Assembly (NCBI GenBank): GCA_002077065.1
Contig: NAJO01000004.1
Coordinates: 744,001 to 808,000 of the forward strand
Source: Cryoendolithus antarcticus
Taxonomy: Eukaryota; Ascomycota; Dothideomycetes; Cladosporiales; Cladosporiaceae
Direction of reading: 5' to 3'
DNA length: 64,000 nt
Shown here: in pieces, positions 38,959-49,869 of the stretch
Position numbering within the stretch: the stretch's first letter is position 1
How the letters are laid out: each line of letters begins with the position of its first letter
Notes under the pieces: generated by a model
The model's input: the letters and a program-made list of their open reading frames with translations, nothing else
What the model was told of the DNA's origin: nothing
Database searches by the model: none
Translations under genes and position numbers: made by a program

Positions 38959-39868
38959 ATGGCCAGATCAAAGGCAAAAGCATCATCCATCACCGTTCAT
39001 GGTACTACCTTCACCAAACGCGACGTCGAGCTGATCATCGCTGCCATCGGTTCCACCAAGTGTGGACTGAACGTAAGTCTCCTTCCTCTTCATCTGCATC
39101 ACTCCGCTGACTTGCTACAGCCGAACATCGAGCTCTTTGCCAGCCTCGGGCAATTCGAGACGCCAGCAGTTGCACAGCAAGCCTGGGACACCGTACGGCG
39201 CAAGTACGGAGCTGTGATTGACGCGCTGACTGGAGAGGAGGAGGAGGCGGAGAAAGAGGAGGTGGAGGATGAGGCGGAGGCGGAGGAGGGTAAGAGCCGT
39301 CTCATGATCAGTCAATGCAAAGGCTACCAGCTAACACGGAGCAGAAGAGGAGGAGGCTTATACGGTCAAGCCATTGCCTAAGAGCGCTGCGCGCAACAAG
39401 CCGTTGAAGCCGGCGCTCAAGCCGACCACTCCTATCGCAGAAGAGGGCGAGAGTGACCGCAGGCGCAGCAAGCGCGGCGCTGCAGTCGAGTCTGACCACG
39501 AGACTTCACCAGCTCGCAAGCCCGCGAAGGCGCCAGTGAAGAAGGGACGTACCGCTAAGCCAGCGAAGCGTACTGTCTACGCCGGCGCCGACGAGCCAGA
39601 GGCCGAAATCGAGCACCCTGCCATAGTGGTTGACAAAAGAGCTGGCGCCGACGCGGCGGCCGCCATGGTGGAGGACGACAATAATGACGAAGAGGATGAT
39701 GAGGCGGAGGAAGTGGTCGAGCAGGCGCCTGCCAAGAAGCGTGGCCGTCCAGCAAAGGGGAAGGGGAAGGCCAAGAAGGCCAAGAACACCGCTCATGTTG
39801 AGGCTGAGGAGGACAACGCTCTCTCAGCGTACGAGAGTGCTCTTGTTGGCATGAAGGGCGGGCGGTAA
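38959..39868 (+). CDS. Myb/SANT-like nuclear protein with AT-hook-like motif, second tandem copy
   Basis: Predicted 268-residue protein in three exons: 38959-39072, 39121-39289 and 39345-39868 (introns 48 and 55 nt). The N-terminal domain (about 17-70) reads FTKRDVELIIAAIGSTKCGL then NIELFASLGQFETPAVAQQA and WDTVRRKYGAVIDAL, aligning with the first copy from FT through the AW-containing third helix. The first intron lies at the equivalent place and phase. Exon 2 ends in an acidic Glu run. The third exon encodes a Lys/Pro/Ala-rich tail with the AT-hook core KKRGRPAKGKGK (about 225) plus two acidic blocks (DDNNDEEDDEAEEVVE). A minor-groove, chromatin-associated role is inferred. Confidence 0.8.
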
Positions 39869-40083
39869 ATGAGCAGATGCTGGCCGAGCATTATTGAGAG
39901 AAGCACACTGCTATGTACACTGAGTTGGTAGCGCTGCGCAAGGCTATAAGCCCGGAAAGTGTAATGCGAAGTTTAGCTCTGCTAGGCTTGGAGCAAATAT
40001 GCGATGGTGATAATAACAGATTGCCCTTCCATGCAGTCGCTCAGCAATAGGGACAAGCGATGAAACGAAATACACTCACCCAC

Positions 40084-43000
40084 TCAAAGAGCAGCAATGG
40101 CCTGCCGCAGCACCTCGAGACTCTTCTCTGTGACCACCGTACTCTCGTCACTGTCTTCCTTCAGCATCCAGCTGATGTCACTGAGCAAGCCCAGCGGCAG
40201 CCACGTGCTCTCCTTTGCCTTCTCCAGACTCTCCTTGATCTTGCCGGTGTGCTCCCAGCTTTGTGCAGCCTGCTCAGCCCTATCGATGACTTTGTCAGGA
40301 ATCCCACACATGGCGGCGCAGTGCATCCCGTAGCTACCCTCTGCAACACCATTTTCAAGCTTGTATAGGAACGTAACATCGCGAATATCTTGCTCGACGC
40401 GTACGGCCATGCGCTTGGGTGCGATCTCAGGGTGATGTAGGAACTCGGCATTCAAGCTGTGATAGTGAGTAGCGAAGTAGCCGAGAGCTCCAACGTGGGT
40501 GGCGATGTGGTGAAGGACAGCCTGCGCGACGGCCACGCCATCGTAGCTACTTGTACCACGACCAAGCTCATCAAGAATGACCAGGGATCGTGGCGTGGCC
40601 TCAGACAGGATCTTCTTTGTCTCGGACAGCTCCACCATGAACGTACTCTGTCCTGCGAAGATGTTGTCATGAGCCCCCAGACGAGACATGATGCGGTCCA
40701 CAGGCGTCATGACAGCTGTCTCACAGGGGACGTAGCATCCGATCTGTGCAAGAATGACCGCAACGCAAGTCATGCGCAGGACGGTACTTTTGCCCGCAGC
40801 ATTAGCTCCGGTGAGTAGCGTGATAGCAGGTGCCTCTCCACCGAGGATGACATCGTTGGGAATGAACGTCGTCGTGGTCTCGATGCAAGGATGGCGTAGC
40901 TCTGTGAACTGGAGCACGCTACGTGCGTTGTCGTCTTCAATGAACTCTGGGCGGCAAGAAGGCACTCCGAGCGCTGTCGAAGCTTTCGCGAGCGAGATCA
41001 AGCAGTCTAGCTGTGCGATAACCTTTACAGCTGCTAGCCAGACGCTGTAATCTTCGTCAAAACGGGCGAAGAATTTGCCCGCGAGCAGCTTTACCACCTG
41101 CCCGTGTGTCTCTTGCGCTTCCTTGAGGTCCTGAACGAGTGCCTCAAGTTCCGGTGAGTACCAGCGCTTGCACTGCTTGGTAGCAGACATTTGTTTCCAT
41201 GATTTGGGGATGGCGCCTTTGACTTTGATCGGGACTTCGAGCTGGTAGATCTCCTTGCCATTGTCAGTAAATTTGATCGCACTCGAGCCAAGACTCTTTC
41301 GTGCGCGATTGAGCAGCTCATCAAGCGAATGCAGTATCTCGTCGATCCTGCCTTGGCTCTCATCGAAGTCGCTTTCGACACCGGGCTGCGGGATGAATAG
41401 CCCTTCCTCTTTTGCTTGCGTGCGGTCGAACGCCTCCTTCCATGGCTCAAGCGTACCTGCGAGGTTGGGCATGTTGGCAATGAGCTGACCGAGCATGCCG
41501 TCACCTGCACCAAAAGACCCAAGCATTGACATGGTGTATTCAATCTGCTCAAACCCTTCGAGCACTCGCACAAAGTCCTGAGCCTTGCACCGCCCAGCGT
41601 GTACGCGCGAGATGAGTCGCTCCAAGTCCGGTAGCCTGCTAAGCGATGCGGTGAAGCGGTCCATGACCGTGCCATCGGCGTTGAGAGCGTCGATGGCGTC
41701 AAATCGCTGATTGATCTTGCGGGCATCTGCAAGGGGATGACAGACCCACTGCCTGAGCATACGCTTGCCGAATGGCGTGATGCATCGATTGAGCATAGAG
41801 AAGAGCGTTCCTTCAGTGCTACCGTCGAAGGTGTTGGCGAAGATCTCGAGGTTGATCAGACTTTGCCCGTCGAGCACAAGGCTTGATGCTTTGCGAATTG
41901 GGTCGTACCAGGTGAAGTTGCCCAGGGTGATCAGGTCGCGCTCGATCTTGAGCGTGGTGAGATACCAGATCAGCGCACCCATTGCGGAGAACACGTTCTC
42001 CTTCTCCTTCGCCTCACGCAGTACACCTGGCCACGCATCAATCCTATCCTCGACAGACTTATCAAAGTAGCCTTCGCCATCAATCTTCATTCGGGTCTTA
42101 TCAGCGGTCAGGAACTCCTTGTCAGGCTTCAACCAGTTCCATAGTGTGGTCGGCGCCGTATTGCTCTTCAAGATCCGCAAAGCTCTGGCAGACATTCCGC
42201 CCTTCTCCAGGAGGAGCTCACCCGGGCGGATCTGTGCCACGAATGTCTCGAACCGTGTCAAATCAGCATCGTCAACGAACTCGGCGAGGTGGAATTGTGC
42301 GGTCGCAGTATCGACAAAAGCTATGCCGAAGCAAGGTCGCTCATCTCGCTCGGTCTCCTTGATAGCGGCGCAGTACGTGGCCATGTCGTCTTGCAGCATA
42401 CCGCCATCGACAAGTGTACCAGATGTCAGCACCGCTGCCAGCTCACGTCGAATGATCTTGTCCTCCTTCTTGTCTTTCTTGCCCTTCTCCTCGCGCTCTC
42501 GCATGTCCTTGCTCAAAGCAGACTCCATCTGGTCCACTCTTGCGATTTTGTAGCCCTTGGCGACGAATTGGTTCGCCCAGTGATCAAGACTGGCTTCAGG
42601 CACACCCACCATGCGCATATTGACTCGATCAGTCAGCTTTAGGTCGAAGAGCTGATGACCGATGGTGGCGTCGTTCTCGTATAGCTCGTAGAATTTGCCC
42701 TTCTTGAAGAAGACGATGGTGTCCCAGAACTTCTGCTTGATCTCCCAGTACTGCTTTTCGAAGGCCGAGAAGTTGTTCCACGCACCAGGGGGAATGAAAA
42801 CAGTGCGAGGGTCATAGTCAGCATGATCAGGTGCGTGACGATCTGCATCCAAGATCTGCGCGAGCCAAGGGTATCGCTTGTCAGGGTCAGACATGTGGGC
42901 CTTCTGCTTGCCAGTCGGAGCTTTCTTTGGCGGTATAGGTCTCCAAGGCAAGTCGGATGGCGGCTCGTTGGGGTCGAATTTCCACTGCTGAGCAGTAGAC

Positions 43001-43838
43001 GTCACGGGCATTTCTTCGCTCTCCTCTCGGATTGGCGAATGCGGCTTGACTGATGCTGGAGGCGAGGATGCAGCGGGTGACGGCTTTTTCGGCTTTGCCT
43101 TTGATTTCGGCTTCGCTTCTTCGTCGTCGTCCGGTACCAAGAAATCAGATAGTCCATCTGTGTCTACTCGTCAGCTCAAATCAAGACCAGCTCTGCATAG
43201 CTTCCCGAAACCTGGATTGGTCACTCGGAGGAAGTCGACGAAGCATACCATCATGATCCTCCGGATCCTCCATTGCAGCCTGAGTAGCAGCATCGAATCC
43301 GAACTCATCATCCGAGTCCTTGGAACTGATGCGTCTTCGCTTCGCAGCTCTGCCATTACCAGAGAGCGGCTTGAACACATCTTCGTCTTCATCAGACTCG
43401 GCATAGCTCACAGGCTTCTTTGCCTTGCGGGTCGGGCTAGAGTACACAGTGCCTGGCGTTTCTATCAGCACGTTAGCTCATAACACGAATGTGTCAACTA
43501 CGTGGAAGCTGACCGTTCTCCTTATTGCGGCCATCTGTCAGAGTGCTACTCTGAGAGGCTCCAGGAGCGGTATGTGGACTCGATGTAGTCGGCGGGCTGC
43601 TAGTTGATGGGGTGACATCTGAGTTTGCGCGTGGTAGCTCGCGAGAAGCGATGCTTGAGACCGGTCTCTTTGCCGGCACAGCGCTTGGCGTAGCTTTAGC
43701 TGCAGCAGCGGGACGCGAGAAGAAGCCTGCAAGAGTCTGCTGCTTTGGACCGGGCTTCTGAGAGGATGCTCCGCCTGTCTTCTTTGGTGGGAGCCGCGGA
43801 GTGGCGATCTCGTTGCCTTCAATTCCACGCGGCATCAT
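40084..43838 (-). CDS. MSH6: DNA mismatch repair protein Msh6
   Basis: Predicted 1209-residue MutS homologue that pairs with Msh2 as MutSalpha to recognise base mismatches and small loops. Exons are 43502-43838, 43249-43461 and 40084-43163; introns are 40 nt (GTAGTT...GATAG) and 85 nt. The N-terminus has a PCNA-binding box QQTLAGFF (residues 33-40) and a disordered acidic/basic linker. The mismatch-reading motif KFYELYENDATIGHQLFDLK is in domain I. The ATPase has Walker A TGANAAGKSTVLRM (around residue 965), the signature STFMVELSETKKIL, Walker B LVILDELGRGTSS and GYFATHYHSL. The start at 43838 is one of two adjacent ATGs. Splicing is required to join the PIP-box exon to the body. Confidence 0.94.
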
Positions 43839-44391
43839 GCACGTCTACCACACAATAGGCTGTCTGATCAATGAAGTCCAATGGCCGAGAGTCTGGATTG
43901 AAGATGAGACAAGGTATGGCGAAGACGAGATGGAGTCAACGCGTCCAAGTCGCGTCTTCCTAGAACCATGGTCTGTGCAACCACTTTGCGGCCGGCGCGA
44001 GTCTTGGCGTGCATCCTGTGAGAACTGCACCACGGCTTGACGACTGAATTAGATTGAGACACACTGTATGCAAGTGAATGAAGTTGCGATCCTTGCGATG
44101 CACCATATCGTACATGTCTAGTATCTCTATATACACCTCTACATTGATACAGCAGACGCCTTCAGAACGTTGCAGAATGGCCCATATTGGCCGCTTCGTC
44201 TGGCCAGCATCAGACGCGAGATGCTACCTTACTGCAACATCTTCACGGCGACATCGCCATGCGTGACCAACATCGCCAGGCTCGATCAGCATTTTGTAGT
44301 CTCGGAGGTCCTCCGCGAAGCAGCGTGCCGCGGAGGGCTGCCACTCTCGCCTCCGCAGGGCGTGACTCGATTCTCCTACACTTCATTTACC
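43839..44391. other. Intergenic region
   Basis: 553 nt between the MSH6 start and the MEF1 stop (same strand). It holds the MSH6 promoter. Short plus-strand frames lack an intron pattern or recognisable peptide. Confidence 0.45.
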
Positions 44392-46791
44392 TCACTTCTT
44401 ATTCCTCTCAGCCCTCTCCTTGTCCGCCTTGGCCACAAGCTCCTTCTGCAGCTGCGGCGGTGCAGGCGCGTAATGGCTGAATTCCATCGAGAATTCACCC
44501 TTGCCCTGTGTAGCAGCTCTCAACTGACTCGAGAAGCCGAACATAGAGTTCAGCGAGCAATCAGCAGTCAGTACGAAGTCTTCCGGACCGATCTCAGTGT
44601 CGTTGATGACTGCGTTTCGCTTGTTGAGCAGACCGACGATGTTACCCTGGAACTCATTGGGCGCGTTGATGACGGTCTTCATCAGTGGCTCGAGTACTTG
44701 AGGCTGCGCTGCGGTGAAGGCTTTGCGGAAAGCCTGTTGTGTGGCATTCTTGAAAGCCAGCTCAGAAGAATCGGTCATGTGGGTCGCGCCATCGTTGATC
44801 TGCATGTACGTGCCCAACACGCGGTGGCCTAGCAAAGGTCCTGTGATGCAAGACGCTTGGAAGCCCTTGTCACAAGCGAGTAAGTACTTCTCACTGATGG
44901 TGCCACCAGTGATGGCCTGTTCAAATTGATTTTCGCCCAAATTCCCTGTCGGCTCCATGAAGCCTACTACACGGGCATAGTCACCAGCGCCGCCAGTCTG
45001 CTTCTTCAATGTGTGGTCGAAGTTGACTCTGCCTTGGATGGTCTCTCTGTAGGCGACCTGCGGCTGTCCAGTAACGACTTCGACGCTGTACTCGCGCTTC
45101 ATGCGCTCGACGTAGATGCTGAGATGGAGCTCGCCCATGCCAGAGATGATAGTCTCGCCACTCTCGACCTCGTTGTGGACTCGGAATGTCGGGTCCTCGC
45201 GTTGGAAGCGTGCGATGGCCTTGGAGAAATTCGGAGTATCCTTAGTGTTCTTCGGCTTAATAGACAACGAGATCACGGCATCCGGCACGAACATGGAAGT
45301 CATGCTGTAGCCTAATCCGCCCTCTGTGAAGGTGTCTCCAGATGCACAATCGACGCCAAAGACGGCGCAGATCTCGCCAGCCCCGATCTCTTGAACCTCC
45401 TCCATCTCATTCGAGTGCATGCGCACAATGCGAGGAATCTTCACCTTCTGTCCTGTCCGTGCATTGACCACGTAGCTGCCCTTCTTGAGCTGCCCTTGGT
45501 ATACTCGCACGTATGTGAGCTGTCCAAAGTTCGACTCTTCGAGCTTGAACGCCAGACCCACGAACGGCAGGCTGTTGTACGACACAAGCTTGACTTGCGC
45601 TTCAGCTCGCTTCCTGTCAAGCGCCAAGTTTTCCACTTCTGCCGGATTGGGCAGATAGTCGCACACAGCGTCCAGCATCGGCTGCACACTCTTATCCGCC
45701 AACGCTGACCCCATCAAAACTGGCGAGAACTTCAATGCGATCGTCGCTCTTCGCACAGCAGCCTTGATCTCTGCAGGTGACGGTGTGCGCTCCTCAAGAA
45801 AAGTGTCTGCAATCTCTTCATCCACATCCGCAAGTGTCTCGATCAAGAGCCGTCTCTTCTCCTGTGCAAAGCTCCGCAGATCTTCAGGGCATTCATCCTC
45901 CCGCACGACCTCTCCATTTTCGCCCTCCGAGTATATCGCCTTCATTCGGATCAAGTCCACCACACCCTTGAACCCATCTTCCGCACCAATTGGAACCTGC
46001 ACCGCAGCCGCGGGTATCTTCAGCTTCTGGTTGATGCCCTCAACAGCCTTCCATGGGTTCGCACCCGCTCGATCCATCTTGTTCACAAAGCTGATCCTCG
46101 GAATGTTGTATCGCCTCATTTGTCGGTCAACCGTCACAGTCTGGCTCTGCACACCAGAGACCGCACACAGAATCATAACAGCACCATCCAGCACCCGCAA
46201 TGCTCGCTCGACCTCGATCGTAAAGTCTATGTGTCCCGGTGTATCGATCAAGTTTATGTGGTACTTCTCGTCCTTCATCTCGCCAGTAACAGGATCGGGT
46301 GTCTTCTTGATCCAGTCACAGAACGTCGCAGCAGACTGTATGGTAATACCCTTCTCCCTCTCCAGGTCCATGCTGTCCATCTTTGCGCCGACTGCATCTC
46401 GACCTCGCACTTCGTGGATGTCCTTTATTCGGCCGGTGTAGAACAACACTCGCTCTGTCGCAGTTGTCTTACCAGAGTCAATGTGTGCTGCGATTCCGAT
46501 GTTCCGTACCTTGTTCAGTCGAGCAGCTTCCTTTGGATCCAGGTTCTCTACTATTGCGTCTTGTGATAGACTCGTGGGATCGTGCATAGCTGTCTCCAGC
46601 ACTGCAGCCGCCGCAGTAGCCTGTCCTCGCCGGGACAGCCATTGCGGATTCCGCTGTTGTAGCACTCGATCATTATGTGGCCTACTCGTCAAGAACGGCG
46701 CAGTGGCCAAACATCGTCGACAGGCCGTCCAATCGCCATTGCGAAGCGCGGTCTGCCGCAATGCCGTACGTGCCAACCCAACGCCGCGCAT
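44392..46791 (-). CDS. MEF1: Mitochondrial translation elongation factor G 1
   Basis: Predicted 799-residue mitochondrial EF-G that drives ribosome translocation. The N-terminus ([20 protein letters not shown]) is a basic targeting sequence with a low-complexity stretch to about residue 80. G-domain motifs: G1 [11 protein letters not shown]2-type [10 protein letters not shown]3 [12 protein letters not shown]4 NKMDRAGA. Domains II-V continue with [36 protein letters not shown] and [18 protein letters not shown]. Length fits the family. The ATG at 46791 is chosen as the first in-frame ATG giving a presequence; the open frame to 46968 overlaps the promoter of GPI14. The gene is divergent from GPI14. 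Confidence 0.94.
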   Translation of the reverse strand: MRGVGLARTALRQTALRNGDWTACRRCLATAPFLTSRPHNDRVLQQRNPQWLSRRGQATAAAAVLETAMHDPTSLSQDAIVENLDPKEAARLNKVRNIGIAAHIDSGKTTATERVLFYTGRIKDIHEVRGRDAVGAKMDSMDLEREKGITIQSAATFCDWIKKTPDPVTGEMKDEKYHINLIDTPGHIDFTIEVERALRVLDGAVMILCAVSGVQSQTVTVDRQMRRYNIPRISFVNKMDRAGANPWKAVEGINQKLKIPAAAVQVPIGAEDGFKGVVDLIRMKAIYSEGENGEVVREDECPEDLRSFAQEKRRLLIETLADVDEEIADTFLEERTPSPAEIKAAVRRATIALKFSPVLMGSALADKSVQPMLDAVCDYLPNPAEVENLALDRKRAEAQVKLVSYNSLPFVGLAFKLEESNFGQLTYVRVYQGQLKKGSYVVNARTGQKVKIPRIVRMHSNEMEEVQEIGAGEICAVFGVDCASGDTFTEGGLGYSMTSMFVPDAVISLSIKPKNTKDTPNFSKAIARFQREDPTFRVHNEVESGETIISGMGELHLSIYVERMKREYSVEVVTGQPQVAYRETIQGRVNFDHTLKKQTGGAGDYARVVGFMEPTGNLGENQFEQAITGGTISEKYLLACDKGFQASCITGPLLGHRVLGTYMQINDGATHMTDSSELAFKNATQQAFRKAFTAAQPQVLEPLMKTVINAPNEFQGNIVGLLNKRNAVINDTEIGPEDFVLTADCSLNSMFGFSSQLRAATQGKGEFSMEFSHYAPAPPQLQKELVAKADKERAERNKK

Positions 46792-46983
46792 TGAAATGAC
46801 CAGAACGAATGTGATGCTATGTATAACAGAAGATCGAACGAATGCCCCATCACAGCAGACCCCCCCTCCAAAAGTCTTCGGAAGTGCCAAATGTGGCGCC
46901 GCAACACCCGAGTCATTCCGCACACGAGACTCTCCTGGGCCATCAGTCTTTCTCCGACCACACCGCATCAGTACGCCCGCACG
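46792..46983. promoter_or_regulatory. Compact bidirectional promoter MEF1/GPI14
   Basis: Only 192 nt separate the start codons of MEF1 (minus) and GPI14 (plus), so both promoters and both leaders must fit here. Coding frames of each gene extend into the segment without an ATG in a conserved position. Confidence 0.55.
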
Positions 46984-48335
46984 ATGTCAACGATGAGTGC
47001 ATTCTTCTCCCGGCCATGGGTTGTGTTTGCCGTCGCGATTCTCCTACGCGTTGCTCTGCTCATCTACGGTCGCTGGCAAGACGCCAACAGCCCGATGAAG
47101 TACACTGACATCGACTATATCGTCTTCACGGACGCGGCGCGATTCATCTCGAGAGGCCGATCGCCATACGAACGAGCGACGTATCGCTACACGCCATTGC
47201 TCGCATGGCTGCTTTACCCGACCTCATGGGGCGGTCTCTGGTTCGAGAGCGGCAAAGCACTGTTCGCGGCAGGCGATGTGATCACAGGCTGGATGATCTA
47301 TCGCATTCTTCGACATCGTGGCATGCCCGTGGAGAGATCAATGCAGTATGCTAGTATCTGGCTGCTAAACCCTATGGTCGCCAACATCAGTACACGAGGA
47401 AGCTCCGAAGGTTTACTCGCAGTGATTGTGATCGCGCTATTGTGGGCTACGCTGAGACAGCAGATACTGCTTGCGGGCGCGCTACTGGGATTCGGTGTGC
47501 ACTTCAAGATCTATCCATTCATTTATGCTGCCAGCATATACTGGTGGCTGGGCGATCCGAGACAGAAGCCTCTGTCGATGAGCAATTTGCTTAATGGACC
47601 GCGTGTCAAGCTTGCGGTGACCAGCTTATCGATGTTCATGTCACTCAATGCTGTCATGTACTGGATGTAGGTTCTCAGTGTTTTGCTCAGCTTACAACGA
47701 TAGCTGAGTCAAGTGGTAGGTACGGCCATGATTTCATTGAGCACAGCTACACATATCATGTCTCTAGACTAGATCATCGCCACAACTTCTCTGTCTACAA
47801 TACGGTCCTACACTTGAGCTCAATGCTTTTCGAGCAGTCAGGACTACAGCTAGAGACCGTCGCATTCTTTCCTCAACTCTTCTTAGCGCTGATCGCCATT
47901 CCGTTGAAGTTGGCCAGGCGAGACCTTGCCGGTGCCATGCTTGCGCAGACCTTTACATTTGTAACCTTCAACAAGGTCTGTACTAGCCAGGTAAGTACAA
48001 GTTGTTGAACAGGAGTGCGATCTTAAAGCTGACTAGCGTAGTACTTCCTGTGGCACATGGTCTTCCTGCCATTGTATCTATACGGCTCAGAGTTCATGGA
48101 GAACCGTAGACTCGGTCTTCTTGCACTCGGCTTGTGGGTCTTCGGGCAAGCTGCATGGCTGCAACAGGGCTATCAGCTGGAGTTCCTTGGCAACTCGACG
48201 TTCGTACCGGGTCTATGGCTTGCGAGCGCCGGGTTCTTTGGCGTCAATTGTTGGATTCTGGGCGTGATCATTGGAGATCTCTCTGTATTCAATCCTGGCA
48301 CTGGAGTGAGGAAGTCTGCCGCAAAGACGTCTTGA
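46984..48335 (+). CDS. GPI14: GPI mannosyltransferase I (PIG-M/Gpi14)
   Basis: Predicted 415-residue ER multispanning enzyme that adds the first alpha-1,4-mannose to the GPI anchor precursor from dolichol-phosphate-mannose. Exons are 46984-47666, 47720-47990 and 48042-48335 (introns 53 and 51 nt). The catalytic DxD appears in the first luminal loop: [15 protein letters not shown] (about residues 38-52). [13 protein letters not shown] and [19 protein letters not shown] are the usual PIG-M blocks. The segment around the first junction reads [17 protein letters not shown], matching the conserved YGxxFLxHxYLYHxxRxDHRHNFS region. Several hydrophobic helices follow, ending in a short cytosolic Lys tail. 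Splicing is required to bypass a stop at 47668. Confidence 0.92.
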
Positions 48336-48406
48336 CTCAGACTGTCGATCCACCGGGTGCATTTGCTCCGACTCACAGCGACACCAGCGTCGCTGCTTCA
48401 GTGTGC

Positions 48407-49222
48407 TCAGCCGCTCAATGCCTTGACCGAAAGCATTGCGGCGCCCGCTGCCACGCTCCCTAGTACGACCATCTGCACGCCGTTCTTGCCACAGGTCCAG
48501 CGATCCCGCTCACCAATCAAAGCCGTCTTGATCCAGCCGAACGCAAAGAGCGCGACCATCATGACAAGCAGACTACCAACAAATGCCTGCTCAACACTCT
48601 CCAAGAACAGATATGGCAGTAGCGGTACCAAGCCGCCGAACAGATACCCTCCCGAGATAGTCAAGCCGGACACGTATGCTCTCGAGGCGACGAAGTCTAT
48701 CTCGGCCAGCTGCCATCTGAACTTCATGAGGAAGTCGACCGTCCTCTCATCATTGTCTTGCAGGTCTTGCGCGAATGCGTCTACAATCTCAAGTCGGATC
48801 TCGAATCCCTCAAATGCTTCGCCGATCAGCATCTGAGCTCTGCTGCTACTGCCCTTCACCAATTCTCTGGTTTCAGCTAGCTTGGCAGCATACGCGTCGG
48901 CTTCTCCACGTGCGCCAAGATACCCGCCGAGGCCCATTGAGATGGCTCCAGCGATCAATTCTGCAAGTCCGCCATAGATGACCACGTGCGAATCGCCAAG
49001 TGCAGACAGACCGGCTGTGAGGGCGAAAGGCACTGTGAGGCCATCGCTGAGCCCGATCGTGGCGTCTGAGATGAGGCGAGGTGAAATGCGGACTGTCTCG
49101 GTCGGACTCGACTGGTTCTTTTCGTTGGAGGATAGGCTATCAGTAGCGTGTATCGGTAGAGGAGTGTATTTAGGGCCAATCCGGTGTGGCAGCACCACAG
49201 ACTTGAGGAACAGAAGTGCCAT
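48407..49222 (-). CDS. CCC1: Vacuolar iron/manganese transporter, CCC1/VIT1 family
   Basis: Predicted 271-residue membrane transporter that moves Fe2+ or Mn2+ into the vacuole. The first family helix carries the signature ISDATIGLSDGLTVPFALTA (about residues 51-70). A second helix (GGLAELIAGAISMGLGGYLG) is followed by the charged cytosolic metal-binding helices with Glu/Asp (FEIRLEIVDAFAQDLQDNDE) and three more membrane helices (LTISGGYLFGGLVPLLPYLF, FVGSLLVMMVALFAFGW, QMVVLGSVAAGAAM). The ATG at 49222 is the first in the frame; the open frame upstream lacks ATG. A CACGTGGG element lies 350 nt upstream (49574). It is tail-to-tail with GPI14, 71 nt apart. Confidence 0.9.
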   Translation of the reverse strand: MALLFLKSVVLPHRIGPKYTPLPIHATDSLSSNEKNQSSPTETVRISPRLISDATIGLSDGLTVPFALTAGLSALGDSHVVIYGGLAELIAGAISMGLGGYLGARGEADAYAAKLAETRELVKGSSSRAQMLIGEAFEGFEIRLEIVDAFAQDLQDNDERTVDFLMKFRWQLAEIDFVASRAYVSGLTISGGYLFGGLVPLLPYLFLESVEQAFVGSLLVMMVALFAFGWIKTALIGERDRWTCGKNGVQMVVLGSVAAGAAMLSVKALSG

Positions 49223-49869
49223 GATCGTGACTAGAATACCCTGAATAGGGTATGTTGTTCTGTGAAAGGTCTCGAGATCTCGATGGCTAGCACTCCTTGG
49301 TCGTAACACTGTCTCTCCACCACGCAGCGAGCGCACGATGGCACTTACGACGCACTCGATCGCAGCAGAAGGGCTTTCAGACCTCTGAAGGCGTGGAGGT
49401 CATAGATAGCGGAAATAGCCAGTAACGTCTAAGTCAACGAAGTGCTCGATTATCAGCTATACGACATTACAGGTAACAGTAGTAAATAGTAAATGATTCC
49501 GTCGAATGTGAAGACGGCTAATAAAGCTGACCTCGCAGGCGCAATGCTTGTATTTGAGTGGGCTCAAGTCAAACACGTGGGCGATCGACACAGAGACACG
49601 GCTCAGGGCAGCGTTAGTGCAGAACACACTCCCCGCGCCCGCAGGAACGCCACCAGAGCATCCACCATCAGGCACGCAACTGTACGAATCGATCCCGTAG
49701 TACGTGAAGAGAGGCTTTTATAGGATGGGCGTGTAGGTGACAATGTTGCGTTGATGACGAGCCACTTGGACCGCCTTGGCATACTTTCAGTCACACTAAC
49801 ATACGCAGAGTCTATCTATCTAATGCTTTTCAATTCCTTCGCTATGCAACAGCATCTCTCTACAGTAAA
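49223..49869. promoter_or_regulatory. CCC1 upstream region with CACGTGGG element
   Basis: 647 nt between the CCC1 start and the acid phosphatase stop, both minus strand. A CACGTGGG sequence lies at 49574-49581, identical to the one upstream of the multicopper oxidase at 10772. An AT-rich stretch at about 49470-49500 contains repeated GTAATAG/AAATAG. No supported gene. Confidence 0.35.
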
